A stretch of DNA of 57,718 nucleotides, taken from positions 1-57,718 of the forward strand of contig BMVA01000030.1 in assembly GCA_014650475.1 (NCBI GenBank), in the 5' to 3' direction. The stretch's first letter is position 1, and every line of letters begins with the position of its first letter. A model generated the notes under the pieces. It searched no databases. It worked only from the letters and a program-made list of their open reading frames with translations, and was not told the origin of the DNA. This document shows positions 1 through 8,247 of the stretch, one piece after another. Source of the stretch: Streptomyces albogriseolus (GTDB taxonomy: Bacteria; Actinomycetota; Actinomycetes; Streptomycetales; Streptomycetaceae). A program made the translations under genes and the position numbers.

Positions 1-1471
1 CGCCCCGCGCCCCCTCGGCGGGCCGCGCCGGCGTCCGGCGGGCGTACGGGGAAGGCGCGCCGGCCCCGGTGCGGTCCGCGCGCGGGGGCCGCTCCCAGCG
101 CAGGCGCGCCAGCAGCGACCCGGTGTCCGGCGCGGCGCCCTCCGGGAGCCCCGCCAGCAGGGCCAGCACCCGGTGCCGTACCTCCGGGGCGGCCGAGCGG
201 TCCAGGCCCGCGCCGAGCGCGGACAGCGTGCGGTCCTTCGCGTCCCGCTCCCCGACCAGCCCCGGCGTCCGGGTCGCCGCCAGCCACGCCGTGGCCAGCC
301 GCGCCCACCGCTCGCCGGGGGGCCGCTCCAGCCACTCGTCGTACGCCGGGGTCGCCGCGTACCGCTCGTCGTCCCCCGCCGACGTGAGGGCGTGGGAGGC
401 ACCCGCGCCCCCGTCGGACGCCAGCAGCCCGGCCGCGTAGGCCAGTTCGACCCAGAACGCGGCCACCGGCTCGGGCACGTCCAGCGCCACGGCGGTCCGT
501 TTCAGGTCCCGCACGCTCAGCCCGCCGGCCCGCAGCACCGCGGGCCCGCCCTCGTGCCAGTCCTTCAGCAGCTCCTCGACGGTCGCCAGCGCCGTGTACG
601 CCTGCCCGGCCGCCGTCGCGTCCACCATCTGCGGCCGGTGCACGGCGGTCGCCTCCACGGGCGGCGGCACCGGCTCCGTCGTCCGGTGCGCCCGCCCGGC
701 GCGCAGCCGCAGCGCCACCTCGCGGGGCAGGACGACTGTGCCGGGCGCCGTCGGCAGCAGCAGCCCCCGGTCGAGCAGCCAGCGCAGCCGGGGCGCCGGA
801 TCGGCGGTGACCTGCCCGTACGGCGGGCCCCACACCAGCCGCTCCAGCACCTCCAGGGACTCGCCCGGCGCCTGGTCGAGCAGCGCGGACATCCGCTCCG
901 CGTCGTCGAAGAGGCCGGTCAGCGCGGCCAGCGCCGAGACGGAGTCGTGCGTCGACGGCAGCCCGGCCGTCGCCACGATCTCCTGGATACGGCCCGGCGA
1001 CATCCCCGCGGCCGCCTCCCGCACGGTCGGGCCGAGACCGGTCGGCGACGGGTGCTGCGGCGACGGCGCCAGCAGCTCGCGGGCGGTGCGGACCAGACGC
1101 AGCCGGTCGTCGCCGCCCCACACCAGGGCCTGTTCGCGGAGCGTGCCGAGGGCGTGCGGCAGCGCGGCGGACACCGCCGGGTCGCCGTCGTCGCCCGCCA
1201 TCAGCCCGAGCAGCTCCTGGTACGTCGCCGGGTCCGGCGCCACCGCCAGCGCCTGCGCGGTCTGCAGCGTGAACCGGTCGAGCCGGTCCAGCGCGCGCAC
1301 CACCGAGGCGCGGGTGCCCGCGCGGGTGGCGAGCTGGGTCAGGTCCGTGGGCACGGGCGTGATGAGATCCGGCCGGCTGCGCAGGAGCGCGGCCAGGGAG
1401 GCGTCGTCCCGCCCCCGGAGCGCCTCGGCGAGGGATCGGGGGGCCGCCGCGGGGTTCTCCTCGGTGCTCAT
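1..1471 (-). CDS. Helicase-associated (XPB/Ssl2-like) domain protein, C-terminus cut off by window edge
   Basis: About 490 residues of the N-terminal part are visible; the rest lies before position 1. The ATG at 1471 follows a GAGGCGG ribosome site. The protein opens with MSTEENPAAAPRSLAEAL and continues with helical repeats containing SLAALLRSRPDLITPVPTDL and ASVVRALDRLDRFTLQ. This matches the large actinobacterial proteins annotated as helicase C-terminal or helicase-associated domain proteins, probably DNA-binding. No Walker motif is seen in the visible part, so ATPase activity is not shown. It is divergent from the gene at 1589, with about 117 bp between them. Family assignment rests on N-terminal similarity recalled from Streptomyces proteins; the function is unknown. 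Confidence 0.7.
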   Translation of the reverse strand, partial: MSTEENPAAAPRSLAEALRGRDDASLAALLRSRPDLITPVPTDLTQLATRAGTRASVVRALDRLDRFTLQTAQALAVAPDPATYQELLGLMAGDDGDPAVSAALPHALGTLREQALVWGGDDRLRLVRTARELLAPSPQHPSPTGLGPTVREAAAGMSPGRIQEIVATAGLPSTHDSVSALAALTGLFDDAERMSALLDQAPGESLEVLERLVWGPPYGQVTADPAPRLRWLLDRGLLLPTAPGTVVLPREVALRLRAGRAHRTTEPVPPPVEATAVHRPQMVDATAAGQAYTALATVEELLKDWHEGGPAVLRAGGLSVRDLKRTAVALDVPEPVAAFWVELAYAAGLLASDGGAGASHALTSAGDDERYAATPAYDEWLERPPGERWARLATAWLAATRTPGLVGERDAKDRTLSALGAGLDRSAAPEVRHRVLALLAGLPEGAAPDTGSLLARLRWERPPRADRTGAGAPSPYARRTPARPAEGARG

Positions 1472-1588
1472 CCGCCTCACGTTAGCGGCTAGGTACGTCC
1501 GTGGCGTGCCGGGAGTTGGGTCGGGTCGCCGCACTCGCGGTACCGTCGGGCGACGGTGTCCCGACGCATCCGTCCCGGAGGGGACTTC

Positions 1589-2593
1589 GTGGGTATCGAG
1601 AGCGACCAGGTCGTCTACGAGTATCTGAGCCGCGTCGGCGACGTGGCGCAGCAACGGCAGTTGCCGTCGGCGGCGCGGATGCGGCTGGTCGCGGAGTTGC
1701 GCGACGAGATCGACCGGCGTCGTGCCAAGGCCGTGGTGGACTCGCCCGCGGCCGTCCGCCGCATCATCGCCCGTATCGGGACGCCGACCGAGGTGGTCGC
1801 CGGGGCGGAGGACCCGACGTCCGGCTCCGCGCCGGGCGCGTCGAGGCCGGAGCAGGCGACGGCGGTCCCTGTCCAGCGGGAGCCGGAGCGGGGCGCGAAG
1901 CCGGCCGGTTCCGTGGGCGGCATGCTGCGGAAGGTCGTCCCCCGCCCGCGCCCCTCCACGCCCGCGTCCCCGCCTGCCGCCCCGGCCGACGTGCCGTCGC
2001 CGCCGCACCGGGCCGGGCTCGACGAACTCGGCGACGGCGGGAGCCGGCCTGACTGGTGGCGGGTGGACAGCGGTCCGTTCGGCGTGGGGGACGAGGTGCC
2101 GGGGTTCGTGGGCGGGGTGGAGATTCCCGAACTGCTCAAGCGGCCGGTGACGAAGGAGGAGCAGGCGCCTGAAGCGGCGGAGGCGGCCGAGGCGGCCGAG
2201 GTGACGGAGGAGTCCGCGGCCCCCGCCCGCCGCCGCCTGCCGCGGCTGCCGTCACGGCGCTGGAGCAACCCGCTGCTGCTGGTCGCCGCGGCGTCGCTGG
2301 TCGCGGGGGCGGTGCTGGGGAACTGGTTCGCGCTGATCCTCGGGTGGCTCATCGCGTACGCCTCGCGTCGGCTCACCCCGGCGGAGGTCAAGGCGGCGGT
2401 GATGGTCCTCCCGGGCCTGTCCGTCCTCGGCGGCATCGTCTGGCTCTGGGGCCGTGCGGCGGGACGCTGGGGCGAGCCCGTCGCCGAGGGGCAGATGAAC
2501 GCGGCGCTCACGGAGACATGGCCGTGGGTGATCCGCGCGGCGGCGGTCACGTCGGCGCTGTTCCTGGTCTGGCGCTCCCAGCGCAAGCGATGA
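1589..2593 (+). CDS. Membrane protein with HAAS-like N-terminus
   Basis: 334 aa from GTG at 1589, chosen because GGAGGGG lies five bases upstream; the frame is open to 1556 but without a ribosome site. Residues 1-75 are helical (VVYEYLSRVGD, RLVAELRDEIDRRR, IIARIGTPTEVV) and resemble the HAAS/DUF1700 domain, which in known cases links membrane proteins to PadR-type regulators. Residues about 80-215 are low-complexity and rich in Pro, Ala and Glu. The C-terminal third has about four hydrophobic segments (LLLVAAASLVAGAVLG, WFALILGWLIAYAS, VMVLPGLSVLGGIVWLW, AAAVTSALFLVW). No PadR gene is next to it. Reported as an uncharacterised integral membrane protein. Confidence 0.75.
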   Translation: MGIESDQVVYEYLSRVGDVAQQRQLPSAARMRLVAELRDEIDRRRAKAVVDSPAAVRRIIARIGTPTEVVAGAEDPTSGSAPGASRPEQATAVPVQREPERGAKPAGSVGGMLRKVVPRPRPSTPASPPAAPADVPSPPHRAGLDELGDGGSRPDWWRVDSGPFGVGDEVPGFVGGVEIPELLKRPVTKEEQAPEAAEAAEAAEVTEESAAPARRRLPRLPSRRWSNPLLLVAAASLVAGAVLGNWFALILGWLIAYASRRLTPAEVKAAVMVLPGLSVLGGIVWLWGRAAGRWGEPVAEGQMNAALTETWPWVIRAAAVTSALFLVWRSQRKR

Positions 2594-2659
2594 GCGGTGT
2601 CACCGGACCCGGGGGGTGTCCGCGCCCCTGGCACTGACAGGGCGCCGCCCGCGCCCACC

Positions 2660-2680
2660 CGTGCCGCCCCAGGCGGCACG
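2660..2680. terminator. Hairpin after the membrane protein gene
   Basis: Perfect 9-bp stem (CGTGCCGCC / GGCGGCACG) with a 3-nt loop, 67 bp past the stop at 2593. There is no T tract, as is usual for Streptomyces terminators. Confidence 0.5.
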
Positions 2681-2689
2681 ACTGCCCGC

Positions 2690-3138
2690 GGTGAGGCGGG
2701 TGCTTTCGGCGGCCGTGGCGGAGGCACCTTTCAGGGGCGCGGGGAACTGCGCGACCAGCCACGGACCGCCCGCACCCGGCGCTGTAGGGGTGCCGCTGCG
2801 CGGTGAGGTGGGTGCTTTCGGCGGCCGTGGCGGAGGCACCTTTCAGGGGCGCGGGGAACTGCGCGACCAGCCACCGACTACCTGCACCCGGCGCTGTAGA
2901 GGTGCCGCTGCGCGGTGAGCGGGGTGCTTTCGGCGGCCGTGGCGGAAGCACCCTTCAGGGGCGCGGGGAACTGCGCGACCAGCCACGGACCGCCCGCACC
3001 CGGCGCTGTAGGGGTGCCGCTGCGCGGTGAGGTGGGGGGCTTTCGGCGGCGTGGCGGAGGCACCCTTCAGGGGCGCGGGGAACTGCGCGACCAGCCACCG
3101 ACCGCCCGCACCCGGCACTGCGGGGGTGCCGCCGCGCG
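2690..3138. repeat. 112-bp direct tandem repeat, four copies
   Basis: Four near-identical units begin at 2690, 2802, 2914 and 3026, exactly 112 bp apart. The last unit lacks one base. Each unit carries GTGCTTTCGGCGGC (altered in unit 4), then CAGGGGCGCGGGGAACTGCG, then CGACCAGCCAC and a variable CGCACCCGG segment. The middle motif is, to my knowledge, a very common dispersed intergenic repeat of Streptomyces genomes, but a regular tandem of four is unusual. The repeats fill most of the 595 bp between the genes ending at 2593 and starting at 3189. Long open frames across them are artefacts of the repeat. Confidence 0.9.
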
Positions 3139-3188
3139 CCGGTCGCGATGCCGGTCGGCGGGCCGGGCCCGGAGAGGCGTGGCGCACA

Positions 3189-3857
3189 ATGGCGCGCATG
3201 GCCAACGTGACCCCGCCCGCTCAGCCCGCCCCGTCCGGCAGGACCGTTCCGCCCACCGTCGGGTTCGACCTCGACATGACGCTCATCGACTCCCGGCCGG
3301 GGATCCGGGCCTGCTATCTGGCGCTGGCCGAGCGGACCGGGACCTACGTCGATGCCGATCTGGCCGTCAGCCGGCTGGGGCCGCCGCTCGTGGAGGAGCT
3401 GGTGAACTGGTTCCCGGCGGAGCGCGTGGAGGAGATGGCGGAGCTGTACCGGGCGATGTACCCCGAGTACGCGATCACGTCGACGCTCGCCCTGCCCGGC
3501 GCGCGGGACGCGATCGCCGCCGTGCGGGAGCGGGGCGGGAGGGCGATCGTGGTCACCGCGAAGTACGAGCCCAACGCCAAACTGCACCTGGCGCACCTCG
3601 GCATCGAGCCGGACGCGGTGATCGGCGACCTGTGGGCCGAGCAGAAGGCGCTGGCGCTGCGCGAGCACGCGGCGTCCGTGTACGTCGGCGACCACACCGG
3701 CGACGTGCGCGGCGCGCGCACCGCGGGCGCGATGTCGGTCGCCGTCGCCACCGGACCGTGCGACGCGGCGGAACTCCGGGAGGCCGGCGCGGACGCCGTC
3801 CTCACCGATCTGACGGAATTCCCCCGCTGGTTTTCGGACTACTGCTCGGACAACTGA
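3189..3857 (+). CDS. HAD-superfamily hydrolase
   Basis: 222 aa from ATG 3189; an alternative ATG is at 3198. HAD motif I is VGFDLDMTLIDS with both aspartates present, motif II falls at VVTAKYEPNAK, and motif III/IV is YVGDHTGDVRGA. A helical cap lies between motifs I and II. The layout is that of phosphoglycolate phosphatase-like small-molecule phosphatases; the substrate cannot be read from sequence. It is the first gene after the tandem repeats, and its last 19 bp overlap the convergent gene ending at 3839. Confidence 0.85.
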   Translation: MARMANVTPPAQPAPSGRTVPPTVGFDLDMTLIDSRPGIRACYLALAERTGTYVDADLAVSRLGPPLVEELVNWFPAERVEEMAELYRAMYPEYAITSTLALPGARDAIAAVRERGGRAIVVTAKYEPNAKLHLAHLGIEPDAVIGDLWAEQKALALREHAASVYVGDHTGDVRGARTAGAMSVAVATGPCDAAELREAGADAVLTDLTEFPRWFSDYCSDN

Positions 3858-4114
3858 CCGGAAACCGCACGAGAGGCCCGGGCCCGCCGCCGTCCCGCGG
3901 CGGCGGAACGCAGTACGCCCGCGGCCGCGACGGCGAATCCGACGCCCATGAGCATGCTCAATCCGAACATGTACGTCGGAAAGGGCGTCGTGCCCAGGAA
4001 CAGCGGGGCGACCGTGACCAGAGTGGCCACGGCGCCGACGAAGAAGACGAGGGCGCCGGCACGGACCAGGCCGTCACCGGGCGCGGCGGAATTCGCTTGG
4101 GTTTTGTCACGCAC
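3839..4114 (-). CDS. Small two-helix membrane protein
   Basis: 91 aa, GTG start at 4114. Two hydrophobic helices (LVRAGALVFFVGAVATLVTV and MFGLSMLMGVGFAVAAAGVL) are separated by a short loop with PLFLGTTPFPTY. The C-terminus is basic (RSAAAGRRRARASR). It is conserved-looking but I cannot give it a function. Its 3' end overlaps the HAD gene by 19 bp in convergent orientation, and its start faces the cold-shock gene. Confidence 0.7.
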   Translation of the reverse strand: MRDKTQANSAAPGDGLVRAGALVFFVGAVATLVTVAPLFLGTTPFPTYMFGLSMLMGVGFAVAAAGVLRSAAAGRRRARASRAVSGQLSEQ

Positions 4115-4159
4115 CGGACCAGGGTAGTTCCCTGCGCGAGGGAACGACGCGGTGACGTC

Positions 4160-4187
4160 TTGTCACCGGCTCGAAGACCATTAGCCT
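4160..4187 (+). promoter_or_regulatory. Probable housekeeping promoter of the cold-shock gene
   Basis: TTGTCA at 4160-4165 and TAGCCT at 4182-4187, 16 bp apart, resemble HrdB-type hexamers. This predicts a leader of roughly 85 nt before the GTG at 4279; long leaders are common in cold-shock genes. Confidence 0.45.
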
Positions 4188-4278
4188 TGGTACCGGCGGG
4201 TCATCGGCCCGCCCGAGTGCTATCCAGAGCCGTTTTCAGAAGCAGTTTTCCCGACGAGTACGAGGACGAGGACAGACG

Positions 4279-4662
4279 GTGCCCACCGGCAAGGTCAAGT
4301 GGTTCAACAGTGAGAAGGGCTTCGGCTTTCTCTCCCGTGACGACGGCGGCGACGTCTTCGTGCATTCCTCGGTCCTCCCCGCCGGAGTCGAGGCCCTGAA
4401 GCCGGGCCAGCGCGTGGAGTTCGGCGTGGTCGCCGGGCAGCGCGGCGACCAGGCCCTGTCCCTGACCATCCTGGATCCGGCCCCGTCGGTCGCGGCAGCC
4501 CAGCGCAAGAAGCCCGACGAGCTGGCCTCGATCGTCCAGGACCTCACGACGCTGCTGGAGAACATCACGCCGTCGCTGGAGCGGGGCCGCTACCCCGACC
4601 GCGCGGCCGGCAAGAAGATCGCCGGACTGCTCCGCGCGGTCGCCGACCAGCTCGACGTCTAG
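4279..4662 (+). CDS. Cold-shock domain protein with C-terminal extension
   Basis: 127 aa, GTG start at 4279. Residues 1-66 form a CspA-type OB fold with RNP1 KGFGFLS and RNP2 DVFVHSS (usual KGFGFI and VFVHFS), so nucleic-acid binding is expected. A further 60 residues, not present in the usual 67-residue CspA proteins, are helical (LASIVQDLTTLLENIT and GKKIAGLLRAVADQLDV). In S. coelicolor a cold-shock gene sits beside the menaquinone genes (from memory). The stop is 22 bp from the convergent end of mqnD. Confidence 0.9.
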   Translation: MPTGKVKWFNSEKGFGFLSRDDGGDVFVHSSVLPAGVEALKPGQRVEFGVVAGQRGDQALSLTILDPAPSVAAAQRKKPDELASIVQDLTTLLENITPSLERGRYPDRAAGKKIAGLLRAVADQLDV

Positions 4663-4665
4663 TCC

Positions 4666-4686
4666 GACGGCGGCCGGCCGCCCGTC
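4666..4686. terminator. GC-rich hairpin between convergent csp and mqnD genes
   Basis: Imperfect inverted repeat with GACGG/CCGTC outer arms and a GGCC-rich centre, in the 22 bp between two convergent stops. It may serve both strands. Confidence 0.35.
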
Positions 4687-5542
4687 ACGGGAACCGCAGC
4701 GCGTCCGGGCCGAGGGGCGGCACCAGCCCCTCGGCCGCGGCGCGCGTGAGCAGCCCGCGGACGGCCGCGTAGCCGCTCTCGCCGAGGTCGGCGGTGAACT
4801 CGTTGACGTACAGCCCGATGTGCTGGTCGGCGACGGCCGGGTCCATCTCCTGGGCGTGCTCCATCACGTACGGGCGGGAGGCCTCCGGGTCGTCCCAGGC
4901 CGCCCGCACGGACGCGCGGATCGCGTCCGCGAGCCGGGTCAGCGTCTCCTCGCCGAGCGCGCGCCGGGCGAGGATCGCGCCCAGCGGGATCGGCAGCCCG
5001 GTGGTGTCCTCCCAGTGCTCGCCCATGTCGGCGAGCTTGTGCAGCCCGTAGTTCCGGTACGTGAAGCGCGCCTCGTGGATGACGAGACCGGCGTCGACCT
5101 TCCCGTCCCGCACGGCGGGCATGATCTCGTGGAACGGCATCACCACGATCTCGCCCACTCCGCCGGGGACGACGTCCGCCGCCCACAGCCGGAACAGCAG
5201 GTACGCGGTCGACTTCTCGCTCGGCACCGCGACCGTGCGCCCCGTGAGGTCCACGCCCGCCTCCCGGGTCAGCACCAGCGGCCCGCAGCCCCGCCCCAGC
5301 GCGCCCCCGCAGGGCAGCAGCGCGTACTCGTCCAGGACGTACGGCAGCACCGCGTACGACACCTTCAGCACGTCCAGCTCGCCGCGCTCGGCCATGCCGT
5401 TCGTGAGGTCGATGTCGGCGAAGGTGACGTCCAGGGCGGGCGCGCCCGGCACGCGGCCGTGGGCGAGGGCGTCGAAGACGAAGGTGTCGTTCGGGCAGGG
5501 CGAGTAGGCGATGCGCAGCCGCTGCTGCTCCACAGTGGTCAT
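4685..5542 (-). CDS. mqnD: 1,4-dihydroxy-6-naphthoate synthase
   Basis: 285 aa from ATG 5542. This start overlaps the mqnB stop as ATGA; a TTG twelve bases upstream is less likely. MqnD converts cyclic dehypoxanthinyl futalosine to 1,4-dihydroxy-6-naphthoate in the futalosine route to menaquinone, the pathway used by Streptomyces instead of MenA-H. The N-terminal RIAYSPCPNDTFVFDAL motif and the periplasmic-binding-protein-like fold (DLTNGMAERGELDVLKVSY, VPSEKSTAYLL, GLVIHEARFTYRNYGL) are diagnostic. It is translationally coupled to mqnB upstream. Confidence 0.95.
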   Translation of the reverse strand: MTTVEQQRLRIAYSPCPNDTFVFDALAHGRVPGAPALDVTFADIDLTNGMAERGELDVLKVSYAVLPYVLDEYALLPCGGALGRGCGPLVLTREAGVDLTGRTVAVPSEKSTAYLLFRLWAADVVPGGVGEIVVMPFHEIMPAVRDGKVDAGLVIHEARFTYRNYGLHKLADMGEHWEDTTGLPIPLGAILARRALGEETLTRLADAIRASVRAAWDDPEASRPYVMEHAQEMDPAVADQHIGLYVNEFTADLGESGYAAVRGLLTRAAAEGLVPPLGPDALRFP

Positions 5543-6255
5543 GCCGTGTTCCAACTCTCCAGTACGGGTGCGAGCTTCCCGAAGCCCTCGGTGAGGGCGG
5601 CCAGGGCGTCGCCGATGCGCCAGGCGGCGCGGTCGCGCGGGCCGACGGGGTTCGACACCGCCCGCACCTCCAGCACGGGAACGCCGTGCGCGGCGGCTGC
5701 CTCGGCGACGCCGAAGCCCTCCATGCCCTCGGCGAGGGCACGGGGATGGCGGGCGCGCAGGGCGTCCGCGCGGGCGGCGGTGCCGGTCACCGTGGACACG
5801 GTGAGGACGGTGCCGGTGCGCGCCCCGGACGCGGCGGCGGCCGCCTCGGCCAGGGACGCGGGCGGGCGGTGGGTGACGGTGCCGAAGCCGAGCTCGGTGA
5901 CCGGCAGGAACCCCTCGGCCGTCTCGGCGCCCAGATCGGCCGCGGTGATCGCGTCGGCGACGACGAGGGACCCGAGGGGCGCGTCCGGCGCGAAGCCGCC
6001 GCCGATCCCCGCGCAGACGACGAGCCCGTAGGGGCGGTCGTCCAGGGCGGCGGCGGTCAGCGCGGCGGCCGTGGACGCGGCGGCGAGCGCCGGGCCGACG
6101 CCGGCGGCGAGCAGATCGGGCCCGCCGGCGACACGGTGCACGACCGCGCCGGGCAGCTCCCGCTCCCGCACCGGCCCCGGGAACGCCTCGGCCACCGCGT
6201 CCCGCTCGGCGGGGACCGCGGTGGCCACGAGAACGCGTGCGAGGGACGTGATCAG
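5539..6255 (-). CDS. mqnB: Futalosine hydrolase
   Basis: About 238 aa. MqnB removes hypoxanthine from futalosine to give dehypoxanthinyl futalosine. It belongs to the nucleoside phosphorylase/MTAN fold: VLVATAVPAERDAV at the N-terminus, VVCAGIGGGF, and the active-site-like EGMEGFGVAEAAAAHGVPVLEVRAVSN. The start is uncertain. Similarity begins at RVLVATAV, but no ATG or GTG precedes it. A CTG at 6255 overlaps the lipoprotein stop as CTGA and is preceded by AAGGACGAGG, so I favour it; GTG 6228 would shorten the protein by nine residues and lacks a ribosome site. The gene sits between the lipoprotein gene and mqnD in one operon. Confidence 0.92.
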   Translation of the reverse strand: MITSLARVLVATAVPAERDAVAEAFPGPVRERELPGAVVHRVAGGPDLLAAGVGPALAAASTAAALTAAALDDRPYGLVVCAGIGGGFAPDAPLGSLVVADAITAADLGAETAEGFLPVTELGFGTVTHRPPASLAEAAAAASGARTGTVLTVSTVTGTAARADALRARHPRALAEGMEGFGVAEAAAAHGVPVLEVRAVSNPVGPRDRAAWRIGDALAALTEGFGKLAPVLESWNTA

Positions 6256-6755
6256 TCCTCGTCCTTCTTCAGCCGGAAGGACCACAGACCGGTGGCCTCG
6301 TTCTCGCCGCCCTCCTTGATCGACACCAGGGTCGAGTCGCCCTGGGCGCCGTACTGGGTGTTGAAGAACACCTCGCCCGGGATGGACCGGTAGGTCTTCT
6401 TGATGGGGTCGACGAGCGGCTGGCCGTTCAGCAGGATCGTCCAGCTGTTGTCGGCGATCTCCGGGTCGACGCCGAAGCGCACGCTCTCCGTGGGGTCGAC
6501 CTTGATCTCGTCGATGCCCTTGTCCTGGAGGCACTTGTTGAGGGCCTCGGTGGTCAGGGCCTTGCCCTCGCCCCCGCAGGTGGCCTCGGAGCTCACCGAG
6601 TCGCCGCCCACCGTGATGGTGGAGATCGCCGTGGGCTTGTCGCAGGCGGACAGGACGAGCAGTCCTGCGGATACGGCGCCGGCGGCGGCGACGGCACGGC
6701 GGCGTCGCACAGCGCGGTGTGTCGTGGCGGCTGCGCCGCGGGGCAACGTGGTCAT
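6252..6755 (-). CDS. Secreted lipoprotein, DUF2771-like
   Basis: 167 aa with a basic N-terminus, a hydrophobic segment and a lipobox LSAC ending at about residue 38, so a lipid-anchored exported protein is expected. Two further cysteines (ATCGGEG, NKCLQDKG) may form a disulfide. The rest is a small beta-rich domain (SWTILLNGQPL, GEVFFNTQYGAQGD). I associate it with DUF2771 from memory of this neighbourhood. Its stop touches the start of mqnB, so it is probably co-expressed with the menaquinone genes, but no biochemical link is known to me. Confidence 0.75.
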   Translation of the reverse strand: MTTLPRGAAATTHRAVRRRRAVAAAGAVSAGLLVLSACDKPTAISTITVGGDSVSSEATCGGEGKALTTEALNKCLQDKGIDEIKVDPTESVRFGVDPEIADNSWTILLNGQPLVDPIKKTYRSIPGEVFFNTQYGAQGDSTLVSIKEGGENEATGLWSFRLKKDED

Positions 6756-6816
6756 GGGCGAAGGCTATCGGGCACGTGTGCCCCGCCTGCCACGTGGGGT
6801 ACGGCGTGGCCCCGCG

Positions 6817-8247
6817 TTACGCCACTCGCGGGCGTCCCGCGTGCCCCTGACGGGCCGAACGGAGCAGCCCGCGGACGGTCGTCAGCCAGCCCGCGCCGAC
6901 GATCGCCGCGCCCACCGCGAGCCCCAGCGAGCCGATCAGCGGCATCGCGATGCCGATCGCGCCGCCCAGCACCCACGCCATCTGGAGCAGCGTCTCCGAC
7001 CGGGCGAACGCGGACGTCCGCACCCGTTCCGGCACGTCCCGCTGGATCAGCGCGTCCAGCGACAGCTTGGCCAGCGCCTGCGCGAACCCGGCGACCGCCG
7101 CGAGACACGCCACCAGCACCGCGCCGAAGAACACCGCCGCCGTGATCGCGGCCCCCAGCACCACCGCCACCACCGTCACGATGATGATCTCCGGCGCACG
7201 GGACCGCAGCCCCGCGCCGACCGCCGTGCCCAGCGCGTTGCCCGCGCCCGCCGCCACACCGACGATGCCCAGCGACACCGCCGCGCTCTGACCGGTCATC
7301 GGGTGCTCGCGCAGCAGGAACGCCAGGAAGAAGATGAGGAAGCCGGTGAGACAGCGGATGGAGGCGTTGGCGGCCAGCGCGTGGGTGACCGCCGGGCCGA
7401 CCGTGCGCAGCCCCGGCTTCTCCGCCTTGCGGTGCGGGCCGTGCAGATGCTGCTCGTCGGCGGCGAGCAGCGCCACGGCCTCGCCCTTGGCGGAGTCCAC
7501 CTTCGGCGGCAGCCGGAACGACAGCAGCATCCCCGTCACGAACAGCACGAACGCCCCGTACAGCGGCCAACGCGGCCCGATCTGCTGGAGCCCCGCGCCG
7601 ATCGGCGCGGCGATGCCGGTGGCGAGCAGCCCGCCGAGGGTCACCCGTGAGTTCGCCTTCACCAGGGAGAAGGCGGGCGGCAGCAGCCGCGGCACGACGG
7701 CGCTTCTGACCACCCCGTACGCCTTGGACGCCACCAGGACGCCCAGCGCCGCCGGATACAGCTCCAGGCCGCCGCTGACCACCGCGCCGGACAGCACCAG
7801 CGCGAGCAGCGCACGCGCGAGCATCGCGCCCGCCATGGCGGCCCTGCGGCCGTGCGGGAGCTTGTCGAGGAGGGGGCCGACGACCGGGGCGAGCAGCGTG
7901 AACGGCGCCATCGTGATGGCCAGGTACAGGGCGACGCGCCCGCGCGCCTCGTCGGTGGGGACGGAGAAGAATACGGTGGAGGCCAGCGCGACCGTGATCA
8001 TCACGTCGCCCGCGCCGTTCACCCCGTGCAGTTCGATCAGCTTGCCGAGGCCGGACTCGCCCGCGCCGTGGGCGTGGGTCGCCTTGCGGATGCCGCGAGC
8101 GGTTCTGGTCACCGGGAAGTGCAGCGCCCGGCCGAACGCACGAAGACGGCCGCCCGCCCGGACCGAGCCGAGGCGCCGGCCGCGTCCCTTGCCCCCCGCG
8201 GGCCCACCGGTACCGGTGGCGCCCTGGGGTGTCCTCGCGGTAGCCAC
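6817..8247 (-). CDS. Major facilitator superfamily transporter
   Basis: 476 aa from GTG 8247; the open frame runs on to 8415 without convincing start features. A basic, probably cytoplasmic N-terminus of about 65 residues precedes about 12 hydrophobic segments with MFS-type loops (VVGPLLDKLPHGRRAAMAGA after helix 2, VLVASKAYGVVRSAVVPRL). A charged central loop (PPKVDSAKGEAVALL and HGPHRKAEKPGL) separates the two six-helix halves. The substrate is unknown. It lies 61 bp upstream of the lipoprotein gene and may lead an MFS-lipoprotein-mqnB-mqnD transcription unit. Confidence 0.85.
   Translation of the reverse strand: MATARTPQGATGTGGPAGGKGRGRRLGSVRAGGRLRAFGRALHFPVTRTARGIRKATHAHGAGESGLGKLIELHGVNGAGDVMITVALASTVFFSVPTDEARGRVALYLAITMAPFTLLAPVVGPLLDKLPHGRRAAMAGAMLARALLALVLSGAVVSGGLELYPAALGVLVASKAYGVVRSAVVPRLLPPAFSLVKANSRVTLGGLLATGIAAPIGAGLQQIGPRWPLYGAFVLFVTGMLLSFRLPPKVDSAKGEAVALLAADEQHLHGPHRKAEKPGLRTVGPAVTHALAANASIRCLTGFLIFFLAFLLREHPMTGQSAAVSLGIVGVAAGAGNALGTAVGAGLRSRAPEIIIVTVVAVVLGAAITAAVFFGAVLVACLAAVAGFAQALAKLSLDALIQRDVPERVRTSAFARSETLLQMAWVLGGAIGIAMPLIGSLGLAVGAAIVGAGWLTTVRGLLRSARQGHAGRPRVA

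Noticed and set aside
173-1492. Long plus-strand frames over the helicase-like gene
   Set aside because: Low-complexity Arg/Pro/Gly translations typical of the antisense strand of a GC-rich gene; the minus frame has normal codon bias.
2690-3138. CRISPR array
   Set aside because: Units are contiguous 112-bp repeats with no short-repeat/unique-spacer pattern, and no cas genes are near.
2915-4399. 494-residue open frame across the 112-bp repeats
   Set aside because: It runs out of frame over the HAD and cold-shock genes and arises from repeat and GC bias.
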